Counted from the stretch's first letter, positions 7,659 to 17,181 are shown. The stretch is 64,000 bases of DNA from Streptomyces collinus (GCF_031348265.1 NZ_CP133771.1:4712001-4776000), one strand, 5' to 3'. Numbers and translations are program-made. The notes: generated by a model from the letters alone, not told the origin.

Positions 7659-7890
7659 TCAGCGAGACACTGAAGTCGGCTGGGAGTTGGAGCGTCGAGA
7701 CACAGCTCCGCCCACACGGTCTTGCCCACCGGGCGGCGGGACACCGACTCCCAGCGCTCGGCGAGGACGTCCACAGGACCAGCCCTCGGCCGGACTCGCC
7801 TTTGGGACAGGACGAGGGCGCGGCCGTGGGCAGCCGCCTGGCGGAGTCAGCGTCCGCGACCTCGACGCGCAGCAGGCCCGCAACCGGCGC
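7659..7890 (-). pseudogene. Frameshifted 3' remnant of an anti-sigma-type ATPase gene
   Basis: On the minus strand one frame reads LLRVEVADADSARRL ... GESGRGLVL and, after loss of one base near 7770, another frame continues VDVLAERWESVSRRPVGKTVWAEL. Together these match the C-terminal end of the RsbW-like histidine-kinase-type ATPases common in Streptomyces (GRGLxLVxxLAxRW ... GKTVWAEL). The N-terminal two thirds, including the N and G1 boxes, are absent. The remnant is fused to the truncated membrane-fusion-protein gene on its left-coding side. It marks a deletion or recombination junction at the island edge. Confidence 0.7.
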
Positions 7891-8225
7891 TTCACGGTCG
7901 TGCCCTCCGCGGGCAGCCAGGTCACGGTGCCCGTCGCCTTGACGGGCAGCGGTATCTCGGTGCCGTAGCCCAACTGGCCGTCCACCGTGGTGCGTTCGGT
8001 CAGCGTGGTCCGGGTGACCGGGACGGTGGAGCCGGAGCGGGGCGGGGCGGAGGAGCCCTCCTGCGACCCGCCTCCGCCGAGGCCGAGCGCACCGACCACG
8101 GCGACCGCCGCCACGACGACCAGAGCCGACGCGACCAGGACCGTACGCCGTCCGCGCCGACCGCGCGGCGGCGGCGCGGGAGCCGCCCCGTGCTCGTGAT
8201 CGGTCTGCACAACCGTCTCCGCCAT
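7891..8225 (-). pseudogene. Truncated membrane-fusion/peptidoglycan-binding adaptor gene
   Basis: The frame starting at ATG 8225 encodes a normal HlyD/MacA-like beginning: a charged cytoplasmic tail, one TM helix (VLVASALVVVAAVAVVGALG, residues about 30-49) and a first beta-barrel segment ending GTVTWLPAEGTTVKR. Family members run to about 350 residues, but here the homology stops near residue 112 and the frame then runs into unrelated sequence to 7659. The partner ABC transporter genes usually found downstream are missing. It begins three bases after the lipoprotein stop codon region and shared its operon. Confidence 0.7.
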
Positions 8226-8227
8226 CG

Positions 8228-8797
8228 TCAGCCCTTGCCCGCGGGCTGGTCCGCCGGGTCACCGATGATCGGAGCGCAGACACGCGTGGCACGCTTGGCT
8301 CCCGCCGACGTCTGGTTCCATTCGGAGCCCTGCGCGGTCCCCTCGGGCCCGGGATCGGGAAAGTCGGGGGCGCCGTTCTTCTGCATGCAGTCGGCGTAGT
8401 CACGCTTGACCTTGATCTGCTCGGGGCTGAGCGTGGGCTGATTGGCGTTCTCAAGGCCCTCGGGGACGGCCGCCTTGAGCGAGGCGCACTTCTCGGAAGC
8501 GTCCAGGAACTTCGTGTTCTTCTTCAGCGCCGCGTTGTTGCCGAAGTCGACCTCCCCCTTGGCGTCCGGGTCGGGGGCGTCGACCCCGTTCTCCCGCAGA
8601 CATGTCACCCACTCGCGCTGGGCGTTCACGTACGCGGCCACGTCGTCGCCGCCACTCGGCGCGGTCGTCCTGCCGGATGCCCTGTCGCCGCCCGCAGTCG
8701 GGACCTTCGGGGTGTCGCCCTCGCCCCCGCAGCCGGCCAGGGTGATCGCCATGACCGACGCCGTCACCACGGCCATCAGCACCCGGTTCGTCCTCAT
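8228..8797 (-). CDS. Lipoprotein of an ABC-exporter operon
   Basis: A 189-residue lipoprotein. The signal peptide ends in the lipobox LAGC with Cys at about residue 23, then a low-complexity linker and a soluble domain with paired Cys motifs WVTCLRENGVDAPDP and YADCMQKNGAPDFPDP, a repeat-like pattern typical of streptomycete lipoproteins placed before MacA/MacB-like exporters. ATG 8797 follows GGGAGAACCG. The downstream adaptor gene is truncated and the transporter genes are gone, so this lipoprotein is probably an orphan. Confidence 0.8.
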   Translation of the reverse strand: MRTNRVLMAVVTASVMAITLAGCGGEGDTPKVPTAGGDRASGRTTAPSGGDDVAAYVNAQREWVTCLRENGVDAPDPDAKGEVDFGNNAALKKNTKFLDASEKCASLKAAVPEGLENANQPTLSPEQIKVKRDYADCMQKNGAPDFPDPGPEGTAQGSEWNQTSAGAKRATRVCAPIIGDPADQPAGKG

Positions 8798-8980
8798 CGG
8801 TTCTCCCGCCTCCTGTCGCGGCCGACCGCGGGCGCGGCAGGCCTCCCGACCGTAGGCCGGAGGTGATGAAGAACCTTTGAAGAACCTGTCATCCGATCAT
8901 GCGGCGGGCCGATGCGCTTCGGACGGGACACCACGGCAGCCGGCGACTCCCGCGCGACGGTGGCGCGGAACCGACCCGAG

Positions 8981-10159
8981 CTACGCCTTCAGACGCTTCA
9001 CGGCCTCCTGAAGTACCTCTGTCCGCTTGCAGAACGCGAACCGTACGAAGGGGGCGCCCTCCTCGCGGTGGTCGTAGAAGACCGCGTTGGGGATGGCGAC
9101 GACGCCGGCGCGTTCCGGCAGGCCGCGGCAGAAGGCGAAGCCGTCGCTCTCGCCGAGGGGGCGGATGTCGGTGGTGATGAAGTACGTGCCCGAGGGGCGG
9201 TAGACGCGGAAGCCCGCCTCCGCCAGGCCCGCCGCCAGCAGGTCCCGCTTGGTCAGCATGTCGGCGTGGAAGCCGGTGAAGTACGACTCGGGCAGCGAGA
9301 GGGCCTCGGCCACCGCGTACTGGAACGGGCCCGCCGAGACGTACGTCAGGTACTGCTTCGCCGAGCGCACGGCCGTGACCAGCTCCGGGGCCCCCGTCAC
9401 CCAGCCGACCTTCCAGCCGGTGAACGAGAACGTCTTGCCGCTGCTGGAGATGGTCACCGTCCGCTCGCGCATCCCGGGGAACGTCGCCAGGGGTACGTGC
9501 TCGGCGTCGTCGAAGACCAGGTGCTCGTACACCTCGTCCGTCACCACCAGCAGATCGCGTTCCACGGCCAGCTCGGCGATCGCGGCCAGCTCCGCGCGCG
9601 TGAGGACCGTGCCGGTCGGGTTGTGCGGGGTGTTGATCAGCAGCAGCCGGGTGCGGTCCGTGACGGCGTCGCGCAGCTCGTCGAGGTCGAGCCGGAACCG
9701 GCCCTCGTCCTCGTGCGCCCGCAGGGTGACCGGCACCCGGCGTCCGCCCGCCATCGCGATGCACGCCGCGTAGGAGTCGTAGTAGGGCTCGAAGGCGATC
9801 ACCTCGTCCCCGGGCTCCAGCAGCGCCAGCAGGGCGGCGGCGATGGCCTCCGTGGCGCCCGCGGTGACCAGGACCTCCGTGTCGGGGTCGTAGGACAGTC
9901 CGTAGCGGCGCTGCTGGTGGGCGGTGACCGCGGTCCGCAGCTCGGGGACGCCGGGGCCCGGCGGGTACTGGTTGCCGCGGCCGTCCCGCAGGGCCCGTAC
10001 GGCGGCCTCCCGGATCTCCTCGGGGCCGTCGGTGTCGGGGAAGCCCTGCCCGAGGTTGATGGCGCCGGTGCTCAAGGCAAGGGCGGACATCTCGGCGAAG
10101 ATCGTCGTCCCGAACTCGGCGAGCCGGCGGTTCAGGAGGGGGCGCGCGCTGGAGGTCAT
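8981..10159 (-). CDS. Class I/II PLP-dependent aminotransferase
   Basis: A 392-residue fold-type I aminotransferase. Seen: substrate loop NLGQGFPD (residues 35-42), NTPHNPTG (176-183), TDEVYEH, and the Schiff-base lysine K242 in SSSGKTFSFTGWKVGW. This set is typical of the methionine/glutamine and kynurenine aminotransferase subgroup, often annotated as aspartate aminotransferase. ATG 10159 is chosen because AGGA lies eight bases upstream, whereas ATG 10168 lacks a spaced site. The presence of a kynurenine pathway 10 kb away makes kynurenine or aromatic substrates plausible, but substrate cannot be settled from sequence. Confidence 0.9.
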   Translation of the reverse strand: MTSSARPLLNRRLAEFGTTIFAEMSALALSTGAINLGQGFPDTDGPEEIREAAVRALRDGRGNQYPPGPGVPELRTAVTAHQQRRYGLSYDPDTEVLVTAGATEAIAAALLALLEPGDEVIAFEPYYDSYAACIAMAGGRRVPVTLRAHEDEGRFRLDLDELRDAVTDRTRLLLINTPHNPTGTVLTRAELAAIAELAVERDLLVVTDEVYEHLVFDDAEHVPLATFPGMRERTVTISSSGKTFSFTGWKVGWVTGAPELVTAVRSAKQYLTYVSAGPFQYAVAEALSLPESYFTGFHADMLTKRDLLAAGLAEAGFRVYRPSGTYFITTDIRPLGESDGFAFCRGLPERAGVVAIPNAVFYDHREEGAPFVRFAFCKRTEVLQEAVKRLKA

Positions 10160-10295
10160 GCCGGTCATCCTGCGCCGAAGCTCTGGAGTTCCTCAACTTT
10201 GTGTTGGCCCGATCCGGGGCCGGGCATCACCGCCTCACGCAAGAGCGAGGCGCCCACGGGGGGCCGCTTCGGGGGAACGAAAGGAGGGTGACGCC

Positions 10296-10571
10296 ATGAT
10301 CGTAGGCATCATCCTGGCGGTGGTCGGAGTCGTACTGATCGGGGCGCTCGTCTCCCAGGCCCGCAGGGGCGGCACCCGGCGGACGACGCGTCGCGGGGCA
10401 TGGGCGTCCACCGGCGGTTCGAGCAGCAATGACAGCGGCAGCAGCGGCAGCTGGTGGGTCGGCGGGGGAGACTCCGGCTCCTCCGGCGGCGGAGACAGCG
10501 GGGGGCACTCCTGCGGCGGCGGGTCGTCCTGCGGGGGTGGGGGCGGTGGCTGCGGCGGCGGAGGCAGCTGA
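10296..10571 (+). CDS. Small membrane protein with Gly/Ser/Cys-rich tail
   Basis: A 91-residue protein: one N-terminal TM helix (MIVGIILAVVGVVLIGALV), a basic RRGGTRRTTRRG stretch, then a tail of Ser, Gly and five Cys (residues about 38-91) ending in Gly/Cys runs. ATG 10296 follows AAGGAGGG. Low-complexity Gly-Cys tails of this kind recur in actinobacterial proteins of unknown role, and metal binding or wall association are possibilities. A strong terminator hairpin follows at 10615-10642. Confidence 0.7.
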   Translation: MIVGIILAVVGVVLIGALVSQARRGGTRRTTRRGAWASTGGSSSNDSGSSGSWWVGGGDSGSSGGGDSGGHSCGGGSSCGGGGGGCGGGGS

Positions 10572-11135
10572 CTGACGTCGGCCTTCCTCACGGCGAGGAG
10601 CCGTATCACCGAACGCGGGGTCCGCACCTGAGCGGGCCCCGCGTCGTGTTGTCCGGGGTGCCCGGACGGACCGCTGCTCGAACGGCCGTCGGGCGGCTTC
10701 GGGCGCATCCGGGCCGCATTCCATGCCTGTCGGACAACTTGCTTCTCGTGGACCGGGGTTCGGGCGTTGCCCGCGCAACTGCTCCCGGAAAAGGGCGATT
10801 TCGAGTGGCGGCCGGAATCGCGGGCTCCCCGTGCGGCCCGGCTCCTGGGCGTGCGGCACGGCGCACCGGCGCACGCCATCCCCGGCACCGGCGCGCGCCG
10901 CAGTTGAACAGTTGAGCTGTGGAGCCCTCTGAGGGGTGGAAACCCTACGAACTTGGGTAAAAACGCTGTGATGGAGCCACCGTTCATGATTCCCTAAGTC
11001 ACCGACGCAGCCCCTCGGACGTTCTGCGGACCTTCTGAAACCGGCCGACCGGTTTGACCCGGGCCGACATCCCCCGGTGCGACCGGGGCGCAGCGGACCC
11101 ATCTCCCTCTCCTTGTGTGCTTGCGGAGCCGATCC
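10572..11135. other. Gene-free region with terminator and promoter-like sequence
   Basis: 564 bp without a convincing reading frame. It begins with the terminator hairpin at 10615-10642. The middle is ordinary GC-rich sequence in which I see nothing. The last 230 bp are AT-richer and contain GGGTAA at 10955-10960 preceded by GTGG, a weak resemblance to stress sigma-B-type promoters (GTTT/GGGTAT). This region should contain the promoter for the DUF2617 gene. Confidence 0.45.
10615..10642 (+). terminator. Factor-independent terminator hairpin
   Basis: GCGGGGTCCGC and GCGGGCCCCGC pair over 11 bp (one G-U) around the loop ACCTGA, followed by GTCGTGTTGT. It lies 44 bp after the stop of the Gly/Cys-rich membrane protein gene. 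Confidence 0.75.
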
Positions 11136-11663
11136 ATGCTCACGACCCTGAACACCTCCTACACCGACACGCGCGCGGCCGATCTCGCGTGGGCCCTGGG
11201 GCGCGAGCCACTCCCCGCACTGGCCGTGCTCGACCTCGAACTCGCGGACACCAGACTGCAGTTGCGACTCCTCGGCGCGTCCCATCAAGTCCTGCTGGAG
11301 GAAGAGCGGGGCAGCTGCTCGGAGACGGTGGCGTGCATCGCGGGCAGCAGCACCCCGCTTCCGCTCGGCGTCGCCAAGCGCGTGGGCGACTGGGAGTACG
11401 AGTTCGCGGCCCGGGTCGAGGTCCTCTCGCCCGGCTCCTTCGCGGGCCGCGCCCAGGAGTTGCTGGCCCTCGTCTCCGACCATCCGCACGGCCTCGTCGG
11501 CGTCTTCCCCGGCAGCCCGTACGCCTTCACGGCCCTGCTCGCCCAGCACCACGAGGGGCAGGTGCGGTGGCGCACCTGGCACGCCTACCCGCAGGACGGG
11601 CAGTTGGTGGCGACCCGCACGAAGGTGGGGGTGCGCGTTCCGGCGGCGGTCTCCGTCGGCTGA
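11136..11663 (+). CDS. DUF2617 family protein
   Basis: A 175-residue soluble protein of the actinobacterial DUF2617 family, recognisable by LAWALGREPLPALAVLDLELADTRL near the start and the GVFPGSPYAFTALLA and WRTWHAYPQDGQLVATRT blocks in the second half. No reaction is known. In Streptomyces it is normally found immediately upstream of the spermidine-synthase-like membrane protein, as here (149 bp gap). ATG 11136 follows a GCGGAG site. Confidence 0.85.
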   Translation: MLTTLNTSYTDTRAADLAWALGREPLPALAVLDLELADTRLQLRLLGASHQVLLEEERGSCSETVACIAGSSTPLPLGVAKRVGDWEYEFAARVEVLSPGSFAGRAQELLALVSDHPHGLVGVFPGSPYAFTALLAQHHEGQVRWRTWHAYPQDGQLVATRTKVGVRVPAAVSVG

Positions 11664-11811
11664 TCCCGGCCGACCGCTGCCCGGCCCGTCGAACCGCGTG
11701 CGGCGATCCGTATACGGCGATCCGGATCTCGTACGGATATCCGGCCTCTGTAAACCAGCACCACACGTGTGGGTGACGAACCGCAGTCGAGGCGTGACGT
11801 AACGTCGCAGC

Positions 11812-13467
11812 GTGATCGAGCCGCACGCGCCCGCCCCGCCCGGTTGCCCGCCGCCCCGGAGCGCCCCGGGTGACTCCATCGGCCCGGCGCGACTGCCCGT
11901 CCGGCCCGGCACCGGACGGTTCCTGGTCCTCGCGGGCGTGTTCGTCTGCGCGGCCTGCGGACTCGTGTACGAGCTCGAACTCGTCGCACTGGCCTCGTAC
12001 TTGATGGGCGACTCCGTCACCCAGGCGTCCGTCGTGCTGTCCGTCATGGTCTTCGCGATGGGCATCGGCTCCCTCGGCGCGAAGCGGCTGCGCCCGCTCG
12101 CCGCGGCCGGCTTCGGCGCCGTCGAGGCCGCCCTCGCGCTCGTCGGCGGGTGCAGCGCGATGGCCCTGTACGCGGTGTTCGCCTGGACCGGCGACTGGGG
12201 CGGGATGTGGGCCAACGGGCCGCGCTGTCTGCTGGTCGCCTTCTCCCTCGCCACCGGGCTGCTCATCGGCGCCGAGGTCCCGCTGCTGATGGAGCTGATC
12301 CAGCGCATCCGCCGCCAGGACGCGGGCGGCGCGGTGGCCGACCTGTCCGCCGCCGACTACGTCGGCGCCCTCGTCGGCGGCCTCGCCTTCCCCTTCCTCC
12401 TGCTGCCGTTCCTCGGCCAGTTGACCGGGGCCCTGCTCACCGGCGCGGTCAACGCGGTCGTCGGCGGCGCGCTGGTGCTCGGCCTGTTCCGCCGGGACCT
12501 GACCCGGCGCGCCCGGTGGCTGCTGCTGCTCGGCAACGCCCTCGTCCTCACGATCCTCGCCACGGCCGCCGTCCTCGTCGACGACTTCGAACGGGCCGCG
12601 CGGCAGGCGGTCTACGGCGGGGACGTCCGCGTGGCGCTCCGCACCGGGGTCCAGGAGGTCGTCCTCACCGGCGGCACGCACGGGCGGCCCCTCGCCCTGT
12701 TCCTCGACGGCCGGCTGCGCGTCAGCGAGCGTGACGAGCTGCGCTACCACGAGGCCCTCGTCCACCCCGCGATGAACGGGCCGCACGCGCGCGTGCTGAT
12801 CCTCGGCGGCGGGGACGGCCTCGCCGCCCGCGAGGTGCTGCGCCACCCGGGAGTCGAACGGGTCGACGTCGTCGAACTCGACGCCGAGGTGGTCCGGCTG
12901 GCCCGCACCGACCCGGCCCTGTCCGCACTCAATGAGCACGCGTTCGGCGACCCGCGGGTCCACGTGAGGACCGAGGACGCCTTCGGCCGGCTGCGCGGCG
13001 CGACCCCGGCGGCCTACGACGTGGTCGTCTCGGACCTGCCGGATCCGCGCATCACGGCGAGCACGAAGCTGTACTCGCAGGAGTTCTACGGCCTGGCCCG
13101 GCGCGTGCTCGCCCCCGGCGGCCGGCTCGTGGTGCACACCGGCCCGGTCGCGTCCGGCCCCCGGGTCCACTGGACCGTCGAGGCGACCCTGCGTGCGGCC
13201 GGCCTGCGCACCGCCCCGTACGGCACGGGCGGCCGCCGCACCGCTTCCGACGCCGGACCCGACCGCGCCCCCGCCGACCGTTCCCGGGCGCCCCGGGACT
13301 GGCGTTTCGTCCTGGCCGCCCGCACGGACCCGCGGCTGGGGCTCGACCCGGACGGGCCGCGGCCCGGTGTCCTGACGGAGGCGTCCCTCGCCGCGGGCGA
13401 GCGGGCGGCGCGCGGTACGCGGATCGCGGGGCTGTCGGCGTCGACGCTGGTGCATCCGCGGTACTGA
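11812..13467 (+). CDS. Spermidine synthase-like membrane protein
   Basis: A 551-residue two-part protein. The N-terminal half (about residues 40-250) has six or seven TM helices (FLVLAGVFVCAACGLVYELELVALASYLMG onward). The C-terminal half is an aminopropyltransferase fold: YHEALVHPAMN, the nucleotide loop LGGGDGLAAREVL (G332-G336), VVELDAEVV, and the catalytic-site DLPDP (D408, D411). Polyamine synthases transfer an aminopropyl group from decarboxylated SAM. The membrane-fused versions are common in actinobacteria and their true substrate is unproven. It begins GTG. Paired with DUF2617. Confidence 0.85.
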   Translation: MIEPHAPAPPGCPPPRSAPGDSIGPARLPVRPGTGRFLVLAGVFVCAACGLVYELELVALASYLMGDSVTQASVVLSVMVFAMGIGSLGAKRLRPLAAAGFGAVEAALALVGGCSAMALYAVFAWTGDWGGMWANGPRCLLVAFSLATGLLIGAEVPLLMELIQRIRRQDAGGAVADLSAADYVGALVGGLAFPFLLLPFLGQLTGALLTGAVNAVVGGALVLGLFRRDLTRRARWLLLLGNALVLTILATAAVLVDDFERAARQAVYGGDVRVALRTGVQEVVLTGGTHGRPLALFLDGRLRVSERDELRYHEALVHPAMNGPHARVLILGGGDGLAAREVLRHPGVERVDVVELDAEVVRLARTDPALSALNEHAFGDPRVHVRTEDAFGRLRGATPAAYDVVVSDLPDPRITASTKLYSQEFYGLARRVLAPGGRLVVHTGPVASGPRVHWTVEATLRAAGLRTAPYGTGGRRTASDAGPDRAPADRSRAPRDWRFVLAARTDPRLGLDPDGPRPGVLTEASLAAGERAARGTRIAGLSASTLVHPRY

Positions 13468-13578
13468 GGGGCCCGAACCGCCGGGCGGGGCGCGAGGATA
13501 CGCCTGGCGGGGGTGGATCGGGGGTGAATCCCTCAGGCGGGGGTGCGTTTCGGGCTGTGCTGGGTAGAGTCCGTCGAC

Positions 13579-14415
13579 ATGGAGCACGAGGTGTTCGTTC
13601 CGGTTCCGGCGGAGCGGCTGAGAGAGGTGCTGGACGACCCCGCGCGGGTCGCCCGGGCTGTTCCCGGGCTCCAGCAGGACGCCGGCGCCGAGCCCGTCGC
13701 CGGGCGGCTGAAGATCCGGGTCGGCAGCCACTCCGTCACCTACCGCGGTGCCGTACGGGTCTCCCGGCGGGACGACGGCACCTACGTCGTCGAGGGCGAG
13801 GCGGAGGAGTCGCGCGGCAGCGGCTCGGTCGCACTCACCCTGCGGATCGCCCTGCGGGATGCGGAGGACGGCTGCACCGTCACGTACGACGGCACGGCGT
13901 CCGCCGACGGACGGATCAAGGACCTTCCCGCGGAGACGGTGGAGGGCGCCGTCACCCGGCTGCTGAACCGTTTCGCGGAGCACCTGGCCACGGCGGCCAC
14001 CCATGACGCGAAGGACGCGGACGGCACGGACGGCGAGCGTGCTGGGGCCGGAGCCGAGGAGCGGACCCCTGCCGACCCCGGTCTCACCGAGGAGCCCCCT
14101 CCCCCCGCGCGCCCCTCCGCCTTCGGTTCCGACCGCCCGGCCTCCTCCTTCGGACACGCGGACGAAGAGCACGAGGAGGATGAAGAGGGCGAAGGGGGCG
14201 AGGAGGGCATCGCCGAGGCGGCGCACGCGCGGCGGACCATGATCGGACGCAGCGCCGAGGAGGTCGACCACGCCCCGCCGCGCGGGCGGTACGCGCCGGT
14301 GCCCGCACCCCAGACCGTGTCGCCCACCGCCCCGCTGCGCTGGGCGGCGCCCGCGGCGGCGCTCGCGGTGGCGTCGGCCATCGTGGCGGTCCGGGCCCTG
14401 CGCCGACGCCGCTGA
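13579..14415 (+). CDS. SRPBCC (CoxG-like) protein with C-terminal membrane anchor
   Basis: A 278-residue protein. Residues 1-140 are a START-like SRPBCC domain of the carbon monoxide dehydrogenase subunit G type (EVFVPVPAERLREVLDDPARVARAVPGL ... RGSGSVALTLRIAL ... LNRFAEHLA). Residues about 145-245 form an acidic, Pro-rich low-complexity linker, and the C-terminal 25 residues contain a TM helix (AAPAAALAVASAIVAVRAL) ending RRRR. Such tail-anchored versions bind hydrophobic ligands or help membrane-associated oxidoreductases. No CODH genes are nearby. Confidence 0.8.
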   Translation: MEHEVFVPVPAERLREVLDDPARVARAVPGLQQDAGAEPVAGRLKIRVGSHSVTYRGAVRVSRRDDGTYVVEGEAEESRGSGSVALTLRIALRDAEDGCTVTYDGTASADGRIKDLPAETVEGAVTRLLNRFAEHLATAATHDAKDADGTDGERAGAGAEERTPADPGLTEEPPPPARPSAFGSDRPASSFGHADEEHEEDEEGEGGEEGIAEAAHARRTMIGRSAEEVDHAPPRGRYAPVPAPQTVSPTAPLRWAAPAAALAVASAIVAVRALRRRR

Positions 14416-14503
14416 GCCGCACCCCGCGGGCGGACCGGGCGGACATGGCCGAACCACCCCGCAACCGGTGAGGCCCTCTTGATCACCCCAGTAGGGTCGT
14501 CCC

Positions 14504-15301
14504 GTGAGTGACGAAGACATCACGCTGACCGCGGGTGACGCGGAGGTGACCGTGCAGCCGGGCAACGGCGGCCGGGTCGGAGGGCTGCGGATCGGCGGAG
14601 TGGAGCTGCTCCGGCAGGGGGAGCGCTTCGGATGCTTCCCGATGGTGCCGTGGTGCGGCCGGATCCGGGACGGACGGTTCCTGGACGGCGCCGAGGTGCG
14701 GCAGATGCCCCTCAACGCCCCGCCGCACGCCATCCACGGCACCGTCCGCGACCACGCGTGGCGCACGGCCCGCACGAGCACGGACGAGGCGGTCCTCACC
14801 TACGAGCTCGTCGACCCCTGGCCCCACCCGGGCCGTGTCACCCAGATCATCGCGCTCACCGAGGACGCGCTGACGCTGAGCATGTCCGTCGAGACGTACG
14901 AGTCGTCCTTCCCGGCGCAGATCGGCTGGCACCCCTGGTTCAACCGGAACCTCGGCGGCGAGGACGTGCAGCTCGCCTTCGACCCCGCCTGGCAGGAGGA
15001 GCGCGGCGACGACCACCTGCCCACCGGGAACCGGATCGACCCGAAGCCGGGCCCCTGGGACGACTGCTTCGGCATGCCCGGCGGCGTCGAGGCCACGCTC
15101 ACCTGGCCCGGTCAGCTGGAGCTGAAGGTGACCAGCCGCGAGGAGTGGGCCGTCGTCTACGACGAGCAGCGGGAAGCCGTGTGCGTGGAGCCGCAGACCG
15201 GCCCGCCCAACGGGCTCAACACCCTGCCGCACCTGGTCACGCCCCTGGAGCCGCTGGAGGCCTCCACGACCTGGAGCTGGCGCCGCCTAGGGTCCTTCTG
15301 A
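14504..15301 (+). CDS. Aldose 1-epimerase family protein
   Basis: A 265-residue galactose-mutarotase-like protein. The family fold is visible from GNGGRVGGLRIGGVELLR and FGCFPMVPWCGRIRDGRF at the N-terminus through the catalytic region HAIHGTVRDHAW and QIGWHPWFNRN, to ETQTGPPN-type VEPQTGPPNGLN and the C-terminal PLEPLEASTTWSW. The catalytic His residues (HGTVRDH and GWHPWF) and the Glu in CVEPQTGP are present. Likely interconverts sugar anomers. It starts GTG and its stop lies within the left arm of a 13-bp inverted repeat that precedes pyrE. Confidence 0.85.
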   Translation: MSDEDITLTAGDAEVTVQPGNGGRVGGLRIGGVELLRQGERFGCFPMVPWCGRIRDGRFLDGAEVRQMPLNAPPHAIHGTVRDHAWRTARTSTDEAVLTYELVDPWPHPGRVTQIIALTEDALTLSMSVETYESSFPAQIGWHPWFNRNLGGEDVQLAFDPAWQEERGDDHLPTGNRIDPKPGPWDDCFGMPGGVEATLTWPGQLELKVTSREEWAVVYDEQREAVCVEPQTGPPNGLNTLPHLVTPLEPLEASTTWSWRRLGSF

Positions 15302-15362
15302 CCGTGCGGCGAGCGTGCGTGCCGGGCGTCGCGACGCCGCGGAGATCCATCAGAAGGACCCT
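15289..15362 (+). repeat. Nested inverted repeat upstream of pyrE
   Basis: AGGGTCCTTCTGA (15289-15301) and TCAGAAGGACCCT (15350-15362) are perfect 13-bp inverted arms enclosing 48 bp. Inside lies the perfect 14-bp palindrome GGCGTCGCGACGCC (15325-15338). The left arm includes the epimerase stop codon and the right arm ends 13 bases before the pyrE ATG. The RNA could fold into a long stem that covers the pyrE ribosome binding region. Confidence 0.6.
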
Positions 15363-15375
15363 TAAGCTGGGCGGC

Positions 15376-15924
15376 ATGACGGACACTCGCGGCGCGCTGC
15401 TGCAGCAGATCAAGGACAAGGCCGTGGTGCACGGCAAGGTGACCCTGTCGTCGGGTCTGGAGGCCGACTACTACGTCGACCTGAGGCGCATCACGCTCGA
15501 CGGCGAGGCCGCCCCGCTGGTCGGCCAGGTGCTGCTGGACCTGACCGCCGAGCTGGACTTCGACGCCGTCGGCGGCCTGACCATGGGTGCCGACCCGGTC
15601 GCCGCCGCCATGCTGCACGCGGCCGCCGCGCGCGGGAAGCGCCTGGACGCGTTCGTCGTGCGCAAGGCCGCCAAGGCGCACGGGCTGCAGCGGCGCGTCG
15701 AGGGCCCGGACATCGCGGGCCGCCGGGTGCTCGTCGTCGAGGACACCTCCACCACCGGCGGCTCCCCGCTCACCGCCGTCGAGGCCGTGCGCGAGGCCGG
15801 TGCCGAGGTCGTCGCCGTCGCGACCATCGTCGACCGGGCGACCGGCGCCGCGGAGAAGATCCAGGAGGGCGCCGGGGTGCCGTACCTCTTCGCCTTCTCC
15901 AAGGACGAGCTGGGCCTCGACTGA
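15376..15924 (+). CDS. pyrE: Orotate phosphoribosyltransferase
   Basis: A 182-residue type I phosphoribosyltransferase of de novo UMP synthesis, converting orotate and PRPP to OMP. Diagnostic blocks are GKVTLSSGLEADYYVDLRR at residues about 20-38, the flexible-loop VRKAAKAHGLQRRVEG and the PRPP-binding motif VLVVEDTSTTGGS (residues 118-130, E122-D123). Length is normal for actinobacterial PyrE. The nested inverted repeat immediately upstream may control it. fbaA follows 147 bp downstream. Confidence 0.95.
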   Translation: MTDTRGALLQQIKDKAVVHGKVTLSSGLEADYYVDLRRITLDGEAAPLVGQVLLDLTAELDFDAVGGLTMGADPVAAAMLHAAAARGKRLDAFVVRKAAKAHGLQRRVEGPDIAGRRVLVVEDTSTTGGSPLTAVEAVREAGAEVVAVATIVDRATGAAEKIQEGAGVPYLFAFSKDELGLD

Positions 15925-16071
15925 CCGGGGACCGACCAGGGCGTGGACGTGGCCTGGACCTTCCGGCCAAGTCTGGAAAGATGGGGCCGACGATGACGTC
16001 GCACCCCAAGGTCTAGGTCAGGGCCGTTAGACACAGCAGTACGTCAACCCGCAGATACAAGGAGCGGACGC

Positions 16072-17094
<1,023 letters not shown>

Positions 17095-17134
17095 GTCTCC
17101 GTAGGCACCGGCTCCCATCCGGTTCGCTCACGTG

Positions 17135-17164
17135 GAGCCCGGCACCTCCTGAGGTGCCGGGCTC
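17135..17164 (+). terminator. Terminator of fbaA
   Basis: GAGCCCGGCACCT and AGGTGCCGGGCTC pair perfectly over 13 bp around CCTG and are followed by TTCCGT. It is 40 bp after the fbaA stop and 18 bp before the MFS start. Confidence 0.85.
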
Positions 17165-17181
17165 TTCCGTATGCTCCCTGC

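Noticed and set aside
10955..10960. GGGTAA as a sigma-B promoter
   Set aside because: The -35 region does not fit GTTT well, and one hexamer in GC-rich DNA is not enough.
11527..14799. Very long minus-strand open frame (over 1,000 codons) across the spermidine-synthase and CoxG-like genes
   Set aside because: It runs opposite to well-supported genes with family motifs, its composition is the mirror of their GC3 bias (Arg, Gly, Pro-rich) and no domain is visible. Such antisense frames are routine in GC-rich Streptomyces DNA.
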